64,000 nt of DNA from assembly GCA_031771865.1 (NCBI GenBank), contig JASISA010000027.1:2418001-2482000 (forward strand), written 5' to 3'. Below, piece by piece: positions 10,437 to 19,330 of this stretch (its first letter is position 1; every line of letters begins with the position of its first letter). Under the pieces are notes generated by a model, which searched no databases, was not told the origin of the DNA, and saw only the letters and a program-made list of their open reading frames with translations. Made by a program: the position numbers and the translations under genes. This DNA is from Nothophaeocryptopus gaeumannii. Taxonomy: Eukaryota > Ascomycota > Dothideomycetes > Mycosphaerellales > Mycosphaerellaceae.

Positions 10437-10937
10437 TTAGCGGGTGAAAAGTCCCGCGGTGGAAGACAGAAAGATACGAGAGCAAAAGGCAGATAGCACA
10501 AAAGAAACCACAGGATCCACAAACCTTGAAGGTTGCTGATGCAACTCTTTACAGAATCCCTCGTTGTGAAGATGCTGCTTCGCAACGCCTTCAATGGAAG
10601 AAGGGATCAATGTGCAAAAGCCAGATGAGGATTTTGACTTCGAGAAGTGTCCTTGTGCTTGGCGTAATATCCCAGCCCAACGGATGTCAAAGGCCCAGTC
10701 CGGTTGAAGGAGATTGTTGCTACTGGTGTTGAAAGCCAGGCCAGTGTTGGTCGTTTCTGTGTTGCTAAGCTGCGGCCTGAAGCAACCGGTTATAACGAGT
10801 GTCGTTGTGAGGACAATGCAAATGATGGTGCCTATTGTCGAATTCCAATGCAATAGCCGAGGACGTCGCTTGATGCTGCTCAGGTAAGCCCTGAGACCGA
10901 GTTCTTCTGTAGATTTTGATGACTTTCTTGAAAACAT
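10437..10937 (-). CDS. Possible small single-pass membrane protein
   Basis: An open frame of 166 residues counted from an internal ATG (MFSRKSSKSTEELGLRAYL). A basic stretch KRRPRLLHW precedes one clear membrane segment (TIGTIICIVLTTTLVITG), a type II topology. The rest is hydrophilic and ends unremarkably, so downstream introns may have been missed. The frame lies just upstream of the start of the next minus-strand gene. The layout loosely recalls the N-terminus of UstYa-like (DUF3328) proteins, but the HxxHC motifs of that family are absent, so I do not assign it. It could be a non-coding frame. Confidence 0.3.
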   Translation of the reverse strand: MFSRKSSKSTEELGLRAYLSSIKRRPRLLHWNSTIGTIICIVLTTTLVITGCFRPQLSNTETTNTGLAFNTSSNNLLQPDWAFDIRWAGILRQAQGHFSKSKSSSGFCTLIPSSIEGVAKQHLHNEGFCKELHQQPSRFVDPVVSFVLSAFCSRIFLSSTAGLFTR

Positions 10938-11559
10938 ATGGTGGTCGACGTAGGGGTTTGGATGCACCTGTCTCTGCTGGAGACCAAGGATCTAGTCGTA
11001 CCGGCTCAGGTAGATTACTGCAGACACATGAGAGGTCTCAAGGTCTCAAAGTGTCCTGGCTGGGGGGATTGGTTGTCCTAGATGAGATGCACCAAGCGTC
11101 CCATTACGAGTCAAGATTGTGGATGAGGATGGTAGCCCAATCTTGCATCCCTTGCTGGGACTCGTGACAGCTGAAGCCTGAGGTAGACTTGAGTGAACCG
11201 TTGTGTTGACCGAAGGGGGTGGTGTCGATCAAAGTCTTGATGATTGAATCGCAATGTTGGTGTCGAGGAAAGGAATAGTTTGGCCAGCGACCTGACATAT
11301 ATAGAACCGGAAAGCGGATACAGGCGGCGCTAGCAGCTCTGCAAAGCACATACGGAGGATCACATGCAACACAGGCAATGAAGCCTGGGGCAGTGACGCA
11401 CGTGGATGCGTAGGCGCCATGACACTTCCTTCTCTTACAGTGTCTTTGCTATGAATATGGTCTTGACGGCAGCGACGACCGCGTATCCAGGGAACTGCAT
11501 TCGAGTTTGAAAGGACGCGAAACGGTATAGAATATGCCATCGCTGCGGGAGAGGATATT

Positions 11560-11652
11560 GAGGTGGTGGAGGAGCAGCAGATGAAGAGGTGAGGTGGTGG
11601 AGGAACAATAGATGAAGAGATGAGGTGGTGGAGGAGCAACACAAGAAGAGGT
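11560..11652. repeat. 31-bp minisatellite, three copies
   Basis: Three consecutive 31-bp units begin GAGGTGGTGGAGGA at 11560, 11591 and 11622 and end AAGAGGT, AAGAGAT and AAGAGGT. They differ from one another at only a few positions. The array lies in intergenic sequence upstream of PRM1; an open frame crosses it on the minus strand but has no protein character. Confidence 0.85.
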
Positions 11653-12618
11653 GAAGTCACGTCGGAGAGAAAACTTGGATATTAGCGCGACGGGAGATGG
11701 GTGGCTTTGCGTCAGAGAAGGCTGATGCTTGCTGCCGTCAGCGCCACACGAGCCAGGTTCCTCGTCCTCCCTCCTTATAAAGGCTTGCGACGCCCGCCCT
11801 CAACTCGAGAACGCTGGCCTTGGGCGCCTCCTCCTCCGCTCCACCTCGGGCTATGGAGGAGAGCGTCCATGGCCTCCACCATCCACCACGACTCCGCCCG
11901 GGGGAGGCCACACTTCACCGCGGACATGGGGGGCGACGAGGCAGCGTTTGCAAAGAAGCGCGACAGCGACAGCGACAGCAGCAGGTCCCGGCGCACAACA
12001 TTTGCCAACGAGCATATGGAACACGGTTTCAACAATGCATCCGGTCCCTGCCCACGAAGCGCATTATCGCCCCCCGAAACAAGTTCTCGCTGTTCGGCTC
12101 TGCTCCAGCGCACACCGCCGCCTGTCCAACGACTGGCTGCGAGTGAACGATTTGACGCCGCACATTGAGGCCCGTGCCATCAACATTGAAGACATGGAGC
12201 CATCCGCTGCAGCCAAAGAGCCCACCCATGACCTCAAAAAGACTGCGGCTTCAACTAATTCTATTATGGTGCGTATCGTTTCTTTCATTGTTGTAATTGA
12301 CCTGCCCTGCCCATTGTTCCCCTCCCCGGGCCCTTCACAACGGCCTTCCTGCGACCCTCTTGCATGAAGCAACGACTTTCACGGCTTTTTCACGACTTCG
12401 CTTCATACGGCTTGACGCCGCAACACACGACACAAATCTTCACGAGTGTCATAATCCTAATTGTCGATCACGCGAACTTTTCCCACCACGCCTGGCGCGC
12501 TTCCACCATTTTCATTCACCGCAGAGATTTTTTGGATCGCTCCCAGACATCCACAGAAACAACCAAGACACTGAGACATCGCAACAGGCTTCTCTGACTT
12601 TCATTGCCTGCCGGCAGA

Positions 12619-14850
12619 ATGGCACCTTCAGAGAATCAACAGCAACCCCCAAATCCTGCGCCTCCGTCTCTTTCCGCTGGCGACCATGAGTCGCGCGACT
12701 ACTACGCTGCGCAGGACGCAACACGACCTCCGCCACAACACGAACCTTACCCGACACCTTACCTCGGTCTTCGAGCTAGACTCTCGCAGACATGGATTAA
12801 TCGCTGGACCATCCTTCTCCTACTTGTACTGATCCGGACTATTTTCGCGATTACGAGTGTCGACAACAATCTGATAATGGCGAGAAAGCAAGCCTTGAGT
12901 GCCTGCACTTCTGTAGAGAATGTGGGCTCGGCAATGGCAAGCATGCCGCATTACATGAGCCAGGGTCTCAACGAACTCATCGCCACGAGCATCGAGAAGG
13001 CTATCGATGGACTCATGCAGATGCTCACTCTCACTCTCACTGGCGTCGAGGAAATTGTCGTCTTCGTTATCAACATGTTGACGCAGACCTACATCTGTCT
13101 CATTACTCTCGCCATCAGCGGCAGCTTGCATGTCGCAGTGAGTGTGGCTGAAGACGTTGGCAACTTTCTGAATTCAACGGTCCAAGACGTTGGAAAAGAC
13201 CTTAGCTCTGCTGTGTCCGACTTCGAAGATGCTATGAATGGCTTCCTAGCCGACCTCAACAAACTCGGCAGCATCTTCACTGGCGACGACGACAAAGCCC
13301 CATCGATCGATTTGACAAGCGAAATCAGCAAGCTCAATACCCTTCAACTACCGTCTGGCTATGACCAAGGCCTCCAGGACCTGAACAACTCCATTCCGAC
13401 ATTTGCGCAGGTTAACAACCTCACGCAAACGGCTATTCGGTTCCCCTTCGAGGAGGTCAAGAAATTGCTCAACGACAGCTTGCCAACCTACACCATGAAT
13501 CGATCAATGTTCCCGGTGCCTGCCAAAGAGCAGCTCACCTTCTGCTCTGACGATGATGGCATTAACCACTTCTTTGACGGCCTTGTCAACATTGAGCATG
13601 TTGCTAAAAAGGCCTTCTATTCGGTCATCATCGTACTGGCCGTGCTGGTAATGATCCCCATGGGCTATCGCGAGTACTGTCGGTACAACACCATGATGGA
13701 AAGAGTGCGTCTAGTTCAAGACGAGTCTAACGACACAATGGATGCAGTGTACATCGTCTCACGACCTTACACTGCAGGCTTTGGTCTTTGGCTAGCGAAG
13801 AGGTTCTCATCTTCCCGCACCCGCGCTCTTGTCCGATGGAGTATCGCATATGCTACGACTGTGCCGGCACTTTTCGTACTGTCACTCGCGATCGCTGGAC
13901 TCCTGGCCTGCTTATGCCAATATATCCTTCTGAAAGCAATCGAGAAGGAAGTTCCGGCCTTGGAGAACCAGATCGAGGGCTTTACGGACAAAGTCGTAAA
14001 TCAGCTGAACAATGCTAGTGAGCAATGGGCTATTGGGACCAACAGCATCATCAATGATACTAACACCAAGATTAACAATGATGTTTTTGGCTGGGTCAAT
14101 ACCACCACTGACGCCATCAACAGCACCTTGAATGTGTTTGTTGACGAGATGACAGATGCCTTGAATAGCACCTTTGGAGGGACCATCCTCTACGCTCCGA
14201 TCATGGATGTCCTCAGCTGCTTGGTACTTTTGAAGATTCAAGGCATTCAAAAGGGTTTGACCTGGGTCAGCGACCACGCCCATATCGATATCCCCATGCT
14301 GCCCAACGACACATTATCACTTGGCGCTCTTCAGAAGGTCAATGATTCATCAACAAGCATCCTTGCAACGGGTCCCGACAGCTCGTCTGCCGACGCCATT
14401 AGCGATGCCGTTGATCATGTCATCAATGCCCTTGCAGCGGCAATCCGGCAGGAAGCCATTATCTCTACGTGCGTCTTGCTCATCTGGGTCATCATTGCTC
14501 TTATTGGAATCGGCAGAGCGCTGTTCTGGTTTTTCAAAAGTAACAGCAGCGGCCCAACTCCAACCAGTCGCCTCTCCATGGCTTCAGAGAAGTTTGAGCT
14601 TCGCGAAGTTCCGACTTATGAGCAGGCGACTGGCATAGCGGTTCCAGGGGATCAATCTGGCAACAAGTACAATGGTCAATCGTACACTTTGGCCCCAGCC
14701 CCAATTCCGACATTCGATGACAACAGAGCTGCTCCGCCAGCAAGGCCTTTATCGCCGATGTCGCCACCTTTCCACCCGAATAATCCGTTCATCAGTACAA
14801 AAGAGATGGATGATCAAAAGCGCAACCCTTTCGCCGATCCTGCACGTTGA
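12619..14850 (+). CDS. PRM1: Plasma membrane fusion protein PRM1
   Basis: An intronless frame of 743 residues from the ATG at 12619. Prm1 is a multispanning glycoprotein that acts at the site of cell-cell contact and promotes plasma-membrane merger during mating or hyphal fusion. The order of features matches the family: a Pro/Gln-rich cytosolic N-terminus ending PYLGLRARLSQTWINRWT, a first membrane segment (ILLLLVLIRTIFAI), a second hydrophobic region about residues 135-180 (EEIVVFVINMLTQTYICLITLAISG), an extracellular helical region with several N-x-S/T sites, a third segment near residue 335 (SVIIVLAVLVMIPMGY), a fourth (ATTVPALFVLSLAIAGLLACLCQYILLK), a second extracellular loop with many N-glycosylation sites, a final segment (TCVLLIWVIIALIGIG), and a cytosolic tail ending NPFADPAR. 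The length is in the usual range. A TATAAA lies far upstream at 11775. Confidence 0.92.
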   Translation: MAPSENQQQPPNPAPPSLSAGDHESRDYYAAQDATRPPPQHEPYPTPYLGLRARLSQTWINRWTILLLLVLIRTIFAITSVDNNLIMARKQALSACTSVENVGSAMASMPHYMSQGLNELIATSIEKAIDGLMQMLTLTLTGVEEIVVFVINMLTQTYICLITLAISGSLHVAVSVAEDVGNFLNSTVQDVGKDLSSAVSDFEDAMNGFLADLNKLGSIFTGDDDKAPSIDLTSEISKLNTLQLPSGYDQGLQDLNNSIPTFAQVNNLTQTAIRFPFEEVKKLLNDSLPTYTMNRSMFPVPAKEQLTFCSDDDGINHFFDGLVNIEHVAKKAFYSVIIVLAVLVMIPMGYREYCRYNTMMERVRLVQDESNDTMDAVYIVSRPYTAGFGLWLAKRFSSSRTRALVRWSIAYATTVPALFVLSLAIAGLLACLCQYILLKAIEKEVPALENQIEGFTDKVVNQLNNASEQWAIGTNSIINDTNTKINNDVFGWVNTTTDAINSTLNVFVDEMTDALNSTFGGTILYAPIMDVLSCLVLLKIQGIQKGLTWVSDHAHIDIPMLPNDTLSLGALQKVNDSSTSILATGPDSSSADAISDAVDHVINALAAAIRQEAIISTCVLLIWVIIALIGIGRALFWFFKSNSSGPTPTSRLSMASEKFELREVPTYEQATGIAVPGDQSGNKYNGQSYTLAPAPIPTFDDNRAAPPARPLSPMSPPFHPNNPFISTKEMDDQKRNPFADPAR

Positions 14851-16594
14851 CCCGCTGTCATGGGCTGGTGTCAGTCATACTTCTGACCTTTTCGCCTCCT
14901 ATCGTCGACTGGGAGGGTTCTGAGTCAACCGTATGGTATGCGAACGGGATCTGGCGGGTGCGAACGAGACTTTAAACATGCTCAGATCGAGGAGTGTCTG
15001 GTCTCTGTGTCTTTGCAGCTTTCGAGCGCAGACACGGGCGCATCATGCAGCCTCCGCGGCTGGAATTTGTGCAAATTGCGCTTCGTTTGTGAGCGTTCTT
15101 GAGTTGTGCGCTGCTTCTGTTTTTAAAAGCAAGCGTTAGCGAAACCCTTTCTTTCTCTCCGCCCCAGGATCTGGGTGGCTGAAGATACCCTTCGGTAAAC
15201 GATTGGACGAACTTGCAGCCATCACGCGATCTGGGTGCCTGCGAGGGAAGCGAAGGCGTTGCATTTCCTTTGGTTAGTCGCCCTCGACGCGCCATCCATC
15301 CCGCTCCTCTACTTCACTTCTCCTGCCTTTGCCAGATACCTGTACTCTGACTCTCAGCTCGTTGAGCCTGGTACTGGCACGCAGCCTGCTGAGGCCTGCC
15401 CCTGGCAGCGTGCTAGATGCAGAGCTCGCGAGTCTTGGGACTTTGCATAGATGCACTGGGGAAAGATTTGGAGAGTGGAGCACGAGCCGGACATGTGTTG
15501 TCATGCTATGAGGTGCATGGCATGAGTTGGAGGACCAATTTTCGTAAGAGTGAGTATCTCCGCTGTTCTCCGCCTGCCGCTTCTTCAGATGCTGATTACT
15601 GTAGGGCTCCGGCTTGCGCATGGTCGCTCATTCGCCGTGTCTTCCTGTTCGAACCTTCCCTGCTGCCGATTGCGCGGGATCTGAGTTCAGAACGTGGACA
15701 TCGAGCTGACAGATAACGAGCGTCATAACCCGATTCATTGAAGAAAGTACCTTGCTACTTTCTTTGAGCGAGGAATCATTCCGTTCGAGAGAGACGAGTT
15801 GTTAGTGCGGTTGTAATTTGGAATCCCTGTCCTTTTGGATATGGGGTTGATTCACCTCTGCTGGTTCTTTCGGGGACCGCGAGAATCTGAATGCTCAGCG
15901 GCGTCAACGCCGTTGTTCTGGGAGCAAAGTAGAACCTGACCGTCAATACGCTCCTTTACCCAGATGGGGAGGGCACATGAAGCTGTACGTAGCTAGATAA
16001 GATACTTTACCTCCTCACAGCCTATCACTATCGTCGATCACAGCGTCTTGGAATCTGTCTTTCAATACCATCTGTGGTGGAATCTCGCGACTCGTTTGTT
16101 CTCGAAGACGCGTGCCTTGCAGTCACCCTGTTCTGAAGACGTTCTTCGGATTTCATGTTCATGAATAATGTGCTGGGGGAATTTGGAGTCGTGTTCGCGT
16201 GCTTTTGGAACCATGGAACGTAACCGAAGTTCAGCCATGGTTGAAGCCACAAGGCAGGGGTGTGCGAATGTCCTGCTTTCAACTGACTTCTGATGACAAG
16301 AAAACAAGCGCTGTTGTAGAACCTATTCGATTGTTGTGTATTGGTTTTTGTGCGTATCGAATCCTTCCCCATATCGCCATTGGAAGGCCGGTGAAGCTTC
16401 AAACCACATTCTCACGTCTCAGCAATGTATTACGAGAGCCGAAACCACACCCCTGGGTCGGGCTCGGCGTCCCGTCGTTGACGTGTCTTCCCCTGTGGCT
16501 CATCACCTGCTGTCCGTACCTCTGATGAAGAAAATATCATCCACGTCCTCTTGGCCAAGAACTCTTGTTCGTTCTTGGCTCTACACCTGCCAGG
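14851..16594. other. Intergenic region without recognised features
   Basis: 1.7 kb between PRM1 and the next gene on the same strand. Open frames are short and overlap on both strands without family resemblance, and I see no repeat, RNA gene or transposon trace. It contains the PRM1 terminator and the promoter of the solute-transporter-like gene. Confidence 0.5.
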
Positions 16595-18318
16595 ATGGGC
16601 ACCTGCCCAGTCGAAGATGGACAAGAGGACTACGATAATCGAGGCGAGGCATGGACCGCTATGACCCTTGCAGGATGTATTGCTACGGCGCTTACTCTGA
16701 TTATCTCGCTGTCGTTGATGGTTGCGCATTTGAGAAGATATCGGGTTCCGGATGAGCAGAGGCAGATTATTCGCATCATGTTAGTAGGGACTCGTCCGAT
16801 GCAAGGCGCACTTGTTGACGCGTTTGCAGTTTTAGCCTGGTGATCTATTCGATCGTCGCTTTGGGCGAATTGTTCAGCTATCGAATAGCGCAGTATATTG
16901 ATCCTATCGGCGATGTGTATGGTGAGTAGATGATTTTGAGAGGATGTACGTTGAAGACAATTGCTAACATTTCCGATACCAGAATCGTTTGGGCTTTGGT
17001 AGGCAAATGTTGCGCCATCTGTGCCTGTACGCATCGGCTGATCGGATGGCAGCGCACTCTTGCTCCTGTTTATGCAATATGCAGCTCCTTCGCAAGATAT
17101 CAAAGACGGGGCACGCGGGGTCACATTCGATGCCGCGAAGAGCGTTGAAGTCGTCGAGACAGGATTTGACTGGCCTCGCATCGTGAGCACTCTCAAGCAA
17201 AGAAGGCCTTCCCCGAGACCAGACTGACGCTCGCTATTTTCAGTACTGGTTATTCGTTTTCCAGTAAGGGTCCCAAGGATCTGCGCAAGAAGCCTTCGCT
17301 GATGGATCGTCCTTTCCGCTGCTAGATATCCCATCGTCGAAATCATATCGATTTGCATCCTGGAGCTCTCCGAGGCCGCGGGCCGATACTGCGTGAACAG
17401 TCTAAGTCCTGAGTTCGCACACTTCTGGGTGCGTTCCTGAAGACTGCTACTCCCCTCGTAAGAAAGTCCTGACCTTTGATCTTGTAGGTAGAGGTCTTGG
17501 AAACCATCACGATATCGTTCTGTATCTACGGGCTGCTCAGATTCTACACATACACCAAAGACATACTGAGAGTCCGTCGGGCTTTTGTCAAGTTTGTGTG
17601 CTTCAAGATCATCGTCGCGATTCGCTTCACGCAGGCGTGGGCATTCAGTCTGGCACTGAGTCATGGCGGTAAGGACGACCTCATTCAAAAGGTAGTCTTT
17701 GAGAATCGTGCTGACTATAGTCATCAAGTCGTCGACACCAGCTCCAGTTATACGTATGACGACATTATCTGGGGAATTCCTTCGCTTTTAACGTGCATCG
17801 AGATGATCATCTTTTCGGTCTTGTTCTGGTATGCGTACAGTTCGAGCGAATATAGCACAGCATCAAAGCCGAAGTTTGAAAGGATGTCGGTCGTTAAAGC
17901 TATTGGGGACGTGATGAATCCGTCAGATCTGTTGCGTGGGTTTGCAAATATGGTCGATGTCTTCCTGCATTTGCGTGCCACGCAGGGATGGAGGAAGTGG
18001 ATCATGGCCAAGAAGACGAGCGGATGGATTGGAAAATGTCTACGTTTGACGAAGAGGGCCAGAAAGCGGCAGGTACCCGTCAAAACTGGAGAAGAAGCGC
18101 CTGCTGCTATTGCCGGAGATCTAGAGCCCCCGCAAACCGATGCAGATAGGAACCGTGATCAGTGGGAGCTGGAAACCCTGAAAGCAGAACAGAGCTGGTT
18201 GCATCTCTCATGGGATTTAGATGCACCAACGGGCGAGCGGTCCAGAGATACGAGCCGTTCTTCCTCGCCTTTACGCCGGTCCACTATTAATGCCACGGCG
18301 CCGCGGAATATAGTCTAG
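16595..18318 (+). CDS. TMEM184 / organic solute transporter alpha family membrane protein, seven exons
   Basis: Exons 16595-16779, 16836-16921, 16983-16998, 17053-17182, 17244-17263, 17326-17428 and 17488-18318 give 456 residues. The starting MGTCPVED followed by a membrane segment and HLRRYRVPDEQRQIIRI is the signature of the Solute_trans_a (DUF300) family, whose members have seven membrane spans. Later blocks fit too: LVIYSIVALGELFSYR, QYIDPIGDVYESFG, LLLLFMQYAAPS, YWLFVFQYPIVEII, TISFCIYGLLRFYTYTKD and DDIIWGIPSLLTCIEMIIFSVLFW. Exons 3 and 5 are just 16 and 20 nt long, yet each keeps the conserved residues in frame. All six introns are 54-62 nt. The C-terminal 110 residues are cytosolic, basic and then acidic and Ser-rich. 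Fungal members are thought to act at vacuolar or plasma membranes; the substrate is unknown. Confidence 0.85.
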
Positions 18319-18522
18319 CAAATTCGAGTGTCTGTTGTTCGTTTGTTCTTGCATCATTTTTGAGAATGCACGGTGACCTTTACGTGAAAGTGATACGGTA
18401 TGTAGTAGATCCAAGCAGCGAGGGTGGAAAAGGTCCTCCTGGACAACGACGAACAAATACGACTGAACAGGAGACGCCTGCTCGTCTGTAGGATCGTTCC
18501 TAACGTATCCAAGAGAATCGAC

Positions 18523-18969
18523 TTAGCCATGAAGACGCTCGAATGGACTGGAGCATGGGGAGACACTTACCCAGAATCCCCTCTCACTGCCACTGTGCAT
18601 CAATAACGTCTTCATGAACCTGCGGTTTCGAGCTCCGATGGCCAGCAGCCAATGCCTCGGGCACGGAACGCCGTACGTATGGTACATCTCAAAATTACAG
18701 CATGAATAGAATAACGGCAGGGCCTCGTTCCGGAGCAGATGACACGTACGACTGATGGCGGGTTGCCTGACGATGTTCTCCGAGTCCTTGGAGTGGCTTT
18801 CTCGTCCGACTTTGATGGGGGCGGAGGAAGTGGTTGCGAATTCGCATATTCGGATCCACAGCTCCGGAGGCAGATCGAGAAGACGAGAGTTTGATCGAAG
18901 TACGAGATCATAGTTGGAAGCAAATATATCCTCGAAGTCTGGAGGCAGGACACTGAGGTCTTGATCCAT
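18523..18969 (-). CDS. F-box-like hypothetical protein, 3' end uncertain
   Basis: A 148-residue frame with an ATG start. Residues 30-45 (SRLLDLPPELWIRICEFA) resemble the start of an F-box or related fungal ligand-binding adaptor domain. The middle, QPAISRTCHLLRNEALPLFYSCCNFEMY, is very typical of a large fungal family of uncharacterised F-box-like proteins whose members continue with helical repeats. Here the conserved part fades after MKTLLMHSG. A GTAAGT donor follows GFW, with a possible CTACAG acceptor downstream that would append about 45 residues ending near 18354, so the annotated stop may lie inside an intron. Such proteins are inferred to pair with Skp1 in ubiquitin ligases; nothing in this sequence proves it. 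Confidence 0.5.
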   Translation of the reverse strand: MDQDLSVLPPDFEDIFASNYDLVLRSNSRLLDLPPELWIRICEFATTSSAPIKVGRESHSKDSENIVRQPAISRTCHLLRNEALPLFYSCCNFEMYHTYGVPCPRHWLLAIGARNRRFMKTLLMHSGSERGFWVSVSPCSSPFERLHG

Positions 18970-19330
18970 TGTTGATTATGTTGACTTCGAGCTACGACCA
19001 GCACAAGCTACTGCTGGTGGACAGTGTAAGTTATCGCTCGACGCTGGTCACAAGTGACCACTGGACAGGTATATACATGGCTGCGGGTTGTCGTGGGAGG
19101 AGTAGGTGGAGTGGAGTAGGGAGGCAGGAGGAAGTCTTCAGTCGTATTGAACAGCTCTACGGTGGCCGTGAGGAGCAGCCGTGGACAGAACACTCGTCAT
19201 TGTCCGCGGCAAATTGGTCACGCGACCGCGCGTTAGACTTTCGCGAGGAGGCATCATCATCGTGCACTGCGAGTGGTTCTTCGTTTCAACGTGAACATCA
19301 ACGTTCCAAACCTACCGACTCCAACATGTC

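Noticed and set aside
11229..11660. 143-codon minus-strand frame
   Set aside because: It runs through the 31-bp minisatellite and gives a repetitive Leu/Ser/Pro string without family character.
11701..12367. Overlapping plus-strand frames of 155 and 212 codons
   Set aside because: Composition is low-complexity in all three frames, with a GCGACAGCGACAGCGACAG-type repeat inside; no recognised protein, probably PRM1 leader or promoter.
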